From an uncultured Saprospiraceae bacterium (GTDB taxonomy: Bacteria > Bacteroidota > Bacteroidia > Chitinophagales > Saprospiraceae): 7,644 nt of DNA. Below the pieces are notes generated by a model. That model was given only the letters and a program-made list of their open reading frames with translations, had not been told where the DNA came from and did no database searches. The DNA is taken from NCBI GenBank assembly GCA_938033975.1, contig CALHKJ010000412.1, positions 1-7,644 on the forward strand, given 5' to 3'. Numbering within the stretch: position 1 is the first letter of the stretch; each line of letters starts with the position of its first letter. The position numbers and the translations under genes were made by a program. This document shows, one piece after another, positions 1 to 4,138 of this stretch.

Positions 1-1
1 C

Positions 2-439
2 AATGCTAGACAAGAGGATTCGGAGAAACATGGCAAGTCAGTCATTCAAAGTGCACTGAAAAAGACCTTCTCTCCTGAGTTCTTAAATAGAATTGATGAT
101 ATTGTCATTTTCAATTCATTAGATCAAGAAGACATTTTCAAGATCATAGATATATCATTGAAGGATCTTTATGGAAGATTGGACAAAATGGGTTTCTCAT
201 TAAGCTTGACAAAGGATGCAAAGAAATTTGTTTCAGAAAAAGGATTTGACCCTCAATTTGGTGCAAGACCTCTCAACAGAGCGATTCAAAAATATATAGA
301 GGATCCTATTGCGGAATTCATTCTTGGTGAAAATCCTGCCGAAGGATCTAATTTGAAAGCAGTTTTAGCTAGCTCAAAGGAAAACCTTGAAATAAAGATT
401 GGAAAAAGCTCGATTAAACAAGAATCAAAAAATAAATAA
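2..439 (+). CDS. clpC: ClpC-type Hsp100 ATPase, C-terminal part (5' truncated by window edge)
   Basis: Only the last 145 codons are present; the reading frame is open from base 2 to the TAA at 437-439. Seen in the sequence: the second AAA+ module signature FSPEFLNRID (fragment residues 23-32), whose arginine corresponds to the arginine finger in Hsp100 proteins. The sensor-2 motif GFDPQFGARPLNRAIQ follows, then YIEDPIAEFIL, which ends the C-terminal D2 small domain. Family knowledge: ClpC hexamers unfold proteins and feed them to the ClpP protease in the cytoplasm. The RAIQ.YIEDP.AE wording and the KSVIQSALKKTFSPEFLNRID stretch resemble ClpC more than the disaggregase ClpB, but the decisive ClpP-binding loop and N-domain lie outside the window. 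ClpB or another Hsp100 is the main alternative. Residues after the sensor-2 domain form a short lysine/serine-rich tail. The gene lies 66 bp upstream of infC on the same strand. Confidence 0.9.
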   Translation, partial: NARQEDSEKHGKSVIQSALKKTFSPEFLNRIDDIVIFNSLDQEDIFKIIDISLKDLYGRLDKMGFSLSLTKDAKKFVSEKGFDPQFGARPLNRAIQKYIEDPIAEFILGENPAEGSNLKAVLASSKENLEIKIGKSSIKQESKNK

Positions 440-447
440 TACTTTTG
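440..447 (+). promoter_or_regulatory. Possible -7 element of an infC promoter
   Basis: TACTTTTG fits the Bacteroidota -7 consensus TAnnTTTG exactly and starts immediately after the clpC stop codon. No good TTTG-like -33 element is seen at the usual 19-21 nt upstream, which lies inside the clpC 3' end, so this is a weak call. If used, transcription would start near 453 and give infC a leader of about 50 nt beginning with the hairpin at 454-477. The alternative is that infC is read through from clpC. Confidence 0.35.
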
Positions 448-453
448 AACTAA

Positions 454-477
454 TTAATACACAAGCTGTGTTATTAA
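454..477 (+). promoter_or_regulatory. Hairpin in the clpC-infC spacer (infC leader structure)
   Basis: The arms 454-463 (TTAATACACA) and 467-477 (TGTGTTATTAA) pair over ten base pairs with one bulged T at 472 and a three-base AGC loop. The inner ACACA/TGTGT pairing is perfect. The hairpin is followed by an A-run rather than a T-run on the plus strand, so it does not look like a normal intrinsic terminator for clpC. It lies 28 bp before the infC start and could be a leader structure or an mRNA-end stabiliser. The pairing is seen in the sequence; the function is inferred. Confidence 0.4.
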
Positions 478-505
478 AAACATATTACTAACTAAATAAA
501 AACAT

Positions 506-1090
506 TTGCGTAAACCAAGAAGACCTTTTAAAAGGGTCAAGGAACCAGAATTTAAAATCAACCGTAACATACGGGCAACAAAAATTAGATTGGTTGGTGA
601 CAACTTTGATCAAATATCTGAAGTTGCACAACAAAAAATTGAATCAGGGGTAGTTGATACCAGAAGTGCACTCGCATGGGCTGATGGAATGGATCTTGAC
701 TTAGTTGAGATCAGTCCAAATGCTGACCCACCAGTTTGTAAAATTATTGATTACAACAAATTCCTTTATCTAAAGAAAAAGAAGGAAAAGGAAATCAAAT
801 CAAAGACTGCCAAGACTGTCATTAAAGAAATTCGTTTTGGTCCCAATACGGATGATCACGATTTCAATTTTAAACTTAAGCACGCTCAAAAATTTCTTTC
901 TGAGGGATCTAAGGTAAAAGCCTATGTATTCTTTAGAGGTAGAACGATTGTATTTAAAGATCGTGGTGAGCTTCTATTATATAGGTTTATTAAAGAACTT
1001 GAAGACCTAGGAGGTGCAGAAGCTCTACCTAAAATGGAAGGAAGGCGTATGATTGTGATCATTTCACCATTGAAGAAAAAGAAAACTTAA
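506..1090 (+). CDS. infC: Translation initiation factor IF-3
   Basis: IF3 binds the 30S subunit, keeps 50S away and checks the initiator tRNA and start codon. The 194-residue product has the N-terminal domain signature (INRNIRATKIRLVGDN at 18-33, LDLVEISPNADPPVCKIIDY at 64-83), a lysine-rich linker (about 90-105) and the C-terminal domain (IKEIRFGPNTDDHDFNFKLK at 106-125, then KVKAYVFFRGR and a final LPKMEGRRMIVIISP). The start is TTG at 506. An in-frame TAA at 497-499 leaves only AAA and CAT before it, and the next in-frame ATG lies inside the N-terminal domain, so TTG is the only reasonable standard start. E. coli infC also uses a rare start (AUU), through which IF3 represses its own synthesis; a similar control is plausible here. 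An extra segment of about ten residues follows VGDN (34-50). The protein begins with a basic stretch (RKPRRPFKR). rpmI follows after 54 bp in the common infC-rpmI-rplT order. Confidence 0.97.
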   Translation: MRKPRRPFKRVKEPEFKINRNIRATKIRLVGDNFDQISEVAQQKIESGVVDTRSALAWADGMDLDLVEISPNADPPVCKIIDYNKFLYLKKKKEKEIKSKTAKTVIKEIRFGPNTDDHDFNFKLKHAQKFLSEGSKVKAYVFFRGRTIVFKDRGELLLYRFIKELEDLGGAEALPKMEGRRMIVIISPLKKKKT

Positions 1091-1094
1091 AAGC

Positions 1095-1125
1095 TTTACA
1101 CGCTAAGCAAATTATTATATCTTTG
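1095..1125 (+). promoter_or_regulatory. Bacteroidota-type promoter for rpmI-rplT
   Basis: TATCTTTG at 1118-1125 (followed by C) matches the Bacteroidota -7 element TAnnTTTG perfectly. TTTA at 1095-1098 is a near match to the -33 TTTG, with a 19-nt spacer. The site fills the short infC-rpmI gap, and a start near 1131 would leave a leader of only about 14 nt. This would let the two ribosomal protein genes be made independently of infC. The match is seen; use as a promoter is inferred. Confidence 0.6.
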
Positions 1126-1144
1126 CGCACCTAATTAGGATATT

Positions 1145-1345
1145 ATGCCAAAAGTTAAAACACACTCAAGCGCTAAAAAGCGTTTTAAGCTAACCGCTAA
1201 AGGAAAAGTAAAGCGTTTCCAGGCGAAGACTTCTCACATGATGAGAAATAAAACTACCAAGCAGAAAAGGAATTTGGAAGGATCAACAATGGCCTCAAAG
1301 GCTGATACTCCAAGAATCTTGAGGCTTCTAGGTAAGAAAAAGTAA
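1145..1345 (+). CDS. rpmI: 50S ribosomal protein bL35
   Basis: A 66-residue, strongly basic protein matching bL35 along its full length. It has the start MPKVKTHSSAKKRFKLTAKG, the conserved KRFQAKTSHMMRNKTTKQKR centre, and a basic end RLLGKKK. bL35 is a small component of the large ribosomal subunit, bound to 23S rRNA. Length is normal for the family (about 64-66 residues). The ATG at 1145 gives the usual MPK beginning. It lies between infC and rplT, the standard order in most bacteria, with its own candidate promoter just upstream. Confidence 0.97.
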   Translation: MPKVKTHSSAKKRFKLTAKGKVKRFQAKTSHMMRNKTTKQKRNLEGSTMASKADTPRILRLLGKKK

Positions 1346-1350
1346 ATTTA

Positions 1351-1372
1351 TTAACCGTTTTTGCATGGTTAA
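1351..1372 (+). promoter_or_regulatory. Inverted repeat in the rpmI-rplT spacer
   Basis: TTAACC (1351-1356) and GGTTAA (1367-1372) are perfect inverted arms around a ten-base loop. They are followed by a second short symmetric stretch, TTAAGTGCTTAA (1369-1380), that shares bases with the right arm and could form an alternative structure. It sits in the 66-bp spacer before rplT. In some bacteria bL20 represses this operon by binding structured mRNA, so a regulatory role is conceivable. The stem is short and A/T-rich, so chance is a real alternative. Confidence 0.25.
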
Positions 1373-1411
1373 GTGCTTAATAAGCCCCTGCAAATACATA
1401 ATTATTAAAAT

Positions 1412-1756
1412 ATGCCACGTTCAGTAAATTCCGTCGCTTCTAAAAGAAGAAGGAAAAAGTACATGAAAGCAGCCAAAGGATACTTTGGAGCTAGAAAGAA
1501 TGTTTACACAGTAGCTAAAAATGCAGTCGAAAAAGCATGGTCTTATGCTTATAGAGATAGAAAAAATAAGAAAAGAGCATTCAGAAGACTGTGGATTCAA
1601 AGAATCAATGCCGGTGCAAGACAAGAAGGATTGTCTTATTCAAAATTCATGTTTGCTCTAAAAGAAAACAAAATTGATTTGAACAGGAAAGTATTAGCAG
1701 ACCTTGCTATGAACAACCCTGATGCTTTTAAAGCGATAGTCAATAAAGTTAAATAA
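1412..1756 (+). CDS. rplT: 50S ribosomal protein bL20
   Basis: A 114-residue basic protein with the bL20 layout. It begins MPRSVNSVASKRRRKK, followed by the family's AKGYFGARKNVYTVAKNAV segment, the RDRKNKKRAFRRLWIQRINA core, and a C-terminal domain with SYSKFMFALKENKIDLNRKVLADLA. bL20 binds 23S rRNA and is needed early in large-subunit assembly. In some bacteria it also represses translation of its own operon. Length is normal and the ATG at 1412 gives the conserved MPR start. It is the last gene of the infC-rpmI-rplT block; a strong terminator begins 19 bp after its stop codon. Confidence 0.98.
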   Translation: MPRSVNSVASKRRRKKYMKAAKGYFGARKNVYTVAKNAVEKAWSYAYRDRKNKKRAFRRLWIQRINAGARQEGLSYSKFMFALKENKIDLNRKVLADLAMNNPDAFKAIVNKVK

Positions 1757-1775
1757 CGACACATTCATTATATTT

Positions 1776-1804
1776 AAAGAGGCTTAATTTAAGCCTCTTT
1801 TTTT
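1776..1804 (+). terminator. Intrinsic terminator after rplT
   Basis: AAAGAGGCTT (1776-1785) and AAGCCTCTTT (1791-1800) form a perfect ten-base-pair stem around the loop AATTT, and the right arm runs into seven consecutive Ts (1798-1804). This is a textbook rho-independent terminator ending the infC-rpmI-rplT transcript. The left arm starts with AAA, so the reverse direction has only a short T-run. The next gene begins 22 bp later, so that gene needs its own promoter or read-through. Confidence 0.93.
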
Positions 1805-1826
1805 ATGCCATAAATCAAAATCAAAG

Positions 1827-2597
1827 ATGGAGCTTACAAGTTTACTATTAGAAGTTGAAAATCATATCGGAGTCATTACCATCAATAGAGAAAAGTCATT
1901 GAATGCTCTTAATAAATCAGTGATGGATGAACTAGATTTTTTATTTGGAGAACATCTAGCTACACTTGATTTGTATGGTGTAATTATCAAAGGAGCAGGA
2001 GAGAAAGCATTTGCAGCTGGAGCAGATATCACCGAGTTTATGGCCTTAGATACAGCTTCTGGCTCAGCCTTATCTGCAAAGGGACACAGAATATTTATGC
2101 AAATAGAAAACTTCCATATTCCTGTAATCGCAGTGATTCATGGATATGCTCTAGGAGCAGGCTGTGAATTAGCTATGGCATGTCATATGAGGATCGCTAC
2201 ACCAAAAGCAAGGTTTGGACAACCAGAGGTGAATTTGGGCTTAATTCCTGGATATGCTGGTACACAGCGTTTGCCTTTGCTTATTGGTAAATCAAAGGCT
2301 ATCGAGTACACACTCACCGGCGATATGATTGATGCTAATGAAGCACATAGACTTGGGCTTGTAAACTATGTAGAAGAAGATGCTTCAGCTAAGGCTACAG
2401 AGTTAATAAATAAGATTGCACAAAAGGGACCTATTGCAGTAAAAAATTCAATACAAGCTATCAATGCATTTTATGATGGAAGCAAAGATGGAGCTGCCTT
2501 TGAAATAGATATATTTGGAAAAAGCCTTGCTAGTGAAGAATGCAAAGAAGGTGTCTCCGCATTTTTAGAAAAGAGAAAAGCTAATTTCAGAGGCTAA
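1827..2597 (+). CDS. Enoyl-CoA hydratase/isomerase (crotonase) family protein
   Basis: A 256-residue crotonase-fold protein of normal length. Enoyl-CoA hydratases add water to 2-enoyl-CoA in fatty acid or amino acid breakdown, usually as cytoplasmic hexamers. Seen: the oxyanion-hole segment AFAAGADITEF (61-71); GYALGAGCELAMACHMRIA (106-124) with Glu114; and FGQPEVNLGLIPGYAGTQRL (130-149) with Glu134. The two glutamates are 20 residues apart, as are the catalytic pair Glu144/Glu164 of rat mitochondrial hydratase, which supports true hydratase activity. A conserved C-terminal helix region ends GVSAFLEKRKANF. Two glycines common in the family are alanine here (Ala111, Ala144). The exact substrate (crotonyl-CoA, 3-hydroxybutyryl-CoA route, or branched-chain intermediates) cannot be told. 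The gene stands alone after the rplT terminator. I see no clear promoter in the 22-bp gap, and its stop codon touches that of the convergent gene. Confidence 0.93.
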   Translation: MELTSLLLEVENHIGVITINREKSLNALNKSVMDELDFLFGEHLATLDLYGVIIKGAGEKAFAAGADITEFMALDTASGSALSAKGHRIFMQIENFHIPVIAVIHGYALGAGCELAMACHMRIATPKARFGQPEVNLGLIPGYAGTQRLPLLIGKSKAIEYTLTGDMIDANEAHRLGLVNYVEEDASAKATELINKIAQKGPIAVKNSIQAINAFYDGSKDGAAFEIDIFGKSLASEECKEGVSAFLEKRKANFRG

Positions 2598-2984
2598 TTA
2601 TCCTCCACAGACTATACGTAATTTTTTAATCTGGTTTTCCCAGAAAGTTGTTTCTTCATCAATTTCATCTGAATCCGCGAAAGCAGTAAGTTCTAAGATT
2701 GTTTCGTTTGTAATATCTGATTTGTACATTCTAAATTCAAGATATTCATCCTCGTCGTCATTGTCTAGAATCCTGAATTTGACTCTTTCCTCTTGGATAT
2801 CGTCAATCATTTCCCATTCTTCTTCTGACCCATCCCATTCGAAAGTGTAGATTTCATCGTTAATATCAGCTCCGTCACAAAACCAACTTACCAATCTGTC
2901 TGGTGATGTAAGAAATTGGTAAAGTATCGCTGGAGATGCTTTAAAGATGAATTCTTGCTCAAATGATGTTCGTTTATTAGTCAT
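2598..2984 (-). CDS. START-like (SRPBCC-fold) domain protein, Bacteroidota type, function unknown
   Basis: A 128-residue protein resembling the small START-like proteins found widely in Bacteroidota, related in fold to AHSA1/SRPBCC ligand-binding domains. Seen: an N-terminal strand and helix start FEQEFIFKASPAILYQFLTSPDRLVSWFCD (8-37), the strand YTFEWDGSEEEWEM (46-59), ERVKFRI (66-72), and a C-terminal helix WENQIKKLRIV. The order strand, helix pair, sheet, long C-terminal helix fits this fold. It is very acidic: about 34 of 128 residues are Asp or Glu. There is no signal peptide or membrane segment, so it is probably cytoplasmic. No ligand or partner is known to me. The ATG at 2984-2982 is the natural start. 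The gene is divergent from rpoD and shares its upstream region; its TAA abuts the TAA of the crotonase gene with no gap. Family assignment is from memory of similar sequences; the biochemical role is open. Confidence 0.8.
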   Translation of the reverse strand: MTNKRTSFEQEFIFKASPAILYQFLTSPDRLVSWFCDGADINDEIYTFEWDGSEEEWEMIDDIQEERVKFRILDNDDEDEYLEFRMYKSDITNETILELTAFADSDEIDEETTFWENQIKKLRIVCGG

Positions 2985-3044
2985 ATTCTGTTGTAAACCG
3001 TTGATTATTAGGAGTTAATAACTAATGGAATTATATAATACTCG

Positions 3045-3074
3045 CAAGGAAATTAATTTTACGTAAAAAACAAA
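3045..3074 (-). promoter_or_regulatory. Weak candidate promoter for the START-like gene
   Basis: On the minus strand, TTTG (complement of 3071-3074) is followed after 18 nt by TTTCCTTG (complement of 3045-3052), a two-mismatch version of TAnnTTTG. A start near 3038 would give a leader of about 50 nt. The 12-bp palindrome 3057-3068 would lie in the spacer. The -7 match is poor, so this is only a suggestion. Confidence 0.22.
3057..3068. repeat. 12-bp perfect palindrome in the rpoD divergent region
   Basis: TTTTACGTAAAA equals its own reverse complement over 12 bases. It lies about midway between the start of the minus-strand START-like gene and the start of rpoD, and about 50 bp upstream of the proposed rpoD -33 element. 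Dimeric regulators often bind such symmetric sites, so it could be an operator. The flanking DNA is very A/T-rich (A-runs at 3065-3080, eight Ts at 3085-3092), so chance symmetry or bent DNA is an alternative. Confidence 0.3.
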
Positions 3075-3118
3075 AGAAAAGAACTTTTTTTTGTTTGAGA
3101 CATTAATTAATAGTAAAC

Positions 3119-3149
3119 TTTGACATTGACAAAAAAGGGACGATATTTG
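3119..3149 (+). promoter_or_regulatory. Likely rpoD promoter
   Basis: TTTG at 3119-3122 matches the Bacteroidota -33 element exactly. GATATTTG at 3142-3149 matches the -7 TAnnTTTG with one change (first T to G). The spacer is 19 nt, the same as for the rpmI candidate. A start near 3155 would leave a leader of about 30 nt rich in A and without a Shine-Dalgarno sequence. Since the gene product is the primary sigma factor, it would transcribe its own gene. Confidence 0.5.
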
Positions 3150-3185
3150 TTTACTTTAAGATAAATTAAGAAAAGACACACCTAC

Positions 3186-4055
3186 ATGAGGCAGCTTAAG
3201 ATTACTAAATCTATAACGAACAGAGAGAGCCAATCGCTCGAGAAGTATTTGCAGGAAATAGGAAAAGTAGATTTATTAACACCAGAAGAAGAGGTCCATC
3301 TAGCACAACGAATCAAAGAAGGTGATCAAGAGGCTTTGGAGCAACTTACTAAAGCCAATTTAAGGTTCGTAGTTTCAGTGGCTAAACAATATCAAAACCA
3401 AGGTCTTTCTTTAAGCGATTTAATCAACGAAGGAAACCTAGGTCTAATTAAAGCGGCTCAAAGATTTGATGAAACAAGAGGATTTAAATTTATATCCTAT
3501 GCCGTTTGGTGGATCAGACAGTCTATTCTTCAAGCATTGGCTGAGCAGTCAAGGATTGTAAGATTACCTCTAAATAAGGTTGGTTCTTTAAATAAGATTA
3601 ACAGAGCCTTTTCTGAACTAGAACAAGAATACGAAAGAGAGCCTTCATCTGAAGAGCTAGCTAATATTCTGGAGATAACTACTGAAGAAGTAGAAACTAC
3701 CTTAGGAGTAGCTTCAAGACATGTTTCAATGGATGCTCCATTCGTAGATGGAGAAGACAATTCATTATTGGATGTTTTAGAAAACTTCAACACTCCTGAT
3801 ACTGATACTGGTCTTGAATATGTTGATTCTCTTAGAAAAGAAATAGAAAGATCTCTAAATACCTTGACTGAAAGACAATGCGATGTTATCAAATTGTATT
3901 TTGGAATCGGTGTTGAGCATCCAATGTCTCTTGAAGATATTGGTTCTAGATTTGGTTTAACAAGAGAAAGAGTAAGACAAATTAAGGATAAAGCGATCAA
4001 CAAATTAAGATCAGCGAGCAGAAGTAAATTATTGAAAAATTACTTAGGCGTTTAA
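3186..4055 (+). CDS. rpoD: Primary RNA polymerase sigma factor, sigma-70 family (RpoD/SigA, short Bacteroidota form)
   Basis: This 289-residue protein directs core RNA polymerase to housekeeping promoters. Seen in order: region 1.2 (SLEKYLQEIGKVDLLTPEEE, 17-36); region 2 starting TKANLRFVVSVAKQYQ (55-70) with the RpoD box DLINEGNLGLIKAAQRFD (78-95); regions 2.3-2.4 with RGFKFISYAVWWIRQSILQA (98-117), which melt and read the -7 element; region 3 (about 130-205); and region 4.2 with the helix-turn-helix MSLEDIGSRFGLTRERVRQI (247-266). Region 1.1 is absent and the protein is far shorter than E. coli RpoD (613 residues), as is usual for primary sigma factors of Bacteroidota. Their different region 2 fits the unusual TAnnTTTG promoters. 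The fully conserved region 2 and HTH make this a primary rather than an ECF or alternative sigma. The ATG at 3186 gives the expected N terminus. The gene is probably transcribed alone; ctp follows after 83 bp with its own candidate promoter. Confidence 0.97.
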   Translation: MRQLKITKSITNRESQSLEKYLQEIGKVDLLTPEEEVHLAQRIKEGDQEALEQLTKANLRFVVSVAKQYQNQGLSLSDLINEGNLGLIKAAQRFDETRGFKFISYAVWWIRQSILQALAEQSRIVRLPLNKVGSLNKINRAFSELEQEYEREPSSEELANILEITTEEVETTLGVASRHVSMDAPFVDGEDNSLLDVLENFNTPDTDTGLEYVDSLRKEIERSLNTLTERQCDVIKLYFGIGVEHPMSLEDIGSRFGLTRERVRQIKDKAINKLRSASRSKLLKNYLGV

Positions 4056-4089
4056 TTGGTATCTCATAGTCATTTCTTTGCCCCTTATT

Positions 4090-4121
4090 TTCGTCCCATA
4101 TCAAAGGAGTTGTTACCTTTG
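4090..4121 (+). promoter_or_regulatory. Candidate promoter of the S41 protease gene
   Basis: TACCTTTG at 4114-4121 matches the -7 consensus TAnnTTTG exactly. The -33 candidate TTCG (4090-4093) is one base off TTTG, with a 20-nt spacer. A start near 4128 would leave a leader of about 11 nt. The right arm of the inverted repeat at 4101-4122 covers most of the -7 element. Confidence 0.45.
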
Positions 4122-4122
4122 A
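4101..4122. promoter_or_regulatory. Inverted repeat overlapping the -7 element before the S41 protease gene
   Basis: TCAAAGG (4101-4107) and CCTTTGA (4116-4122) are perfect seven-base inverted arms separated by eight bases. The right arm contains most of the candidate -7 box TACCTTTG. In DNA it could be an operator whose occupation blocks the promoter. As RNA it could be a weak hairpin ending the rpoD transcript, but no T-run follows. The symmetry is seen; either role is inferred. Confidence 0.35.
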
Positions 4123-4138
4123 ACAATAATGCAATGGA

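Noticed and set aside
454..477. Intrinsic terminator after clpC
   Set aside because: The hairpin is A/T-rich and followed by As rather than a T-run on the clpC strand, so it lacks the features of a rho-independent terminator; kept only as a possible leader structure.
1421..1624. A 67-codon open frame on the minus strand inside rplT
   Set aside because: It lies wholly antisense to a clear ribosomal protein gene, has no recognisable domain and a Ser/Cys/Phe-rich composition typical of a shadow frame.
3030..3039. Ten-base palindrome ATTATATAAT near the START-like gene start
   Set aside because: Composed only of A and T in an A/T-rich spacer, so symmetry of this length is easily due to chance.
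3530..4003. A 157-codon open frame on the minus strand inside rpoD
   Set aside because: It is fully antisense to a conserved sigma factor and has a Ser/Leu-rich composition with no motif or start context; it is most likely a product of codon use on the sense strand.
4104..4109. AAGGAG as a Shine-Dalgarno site for the S41 protease
   Set aside because: It is about 29 nt from the ATG at 4139, too far to act, and genes here otherwise lack such sites.
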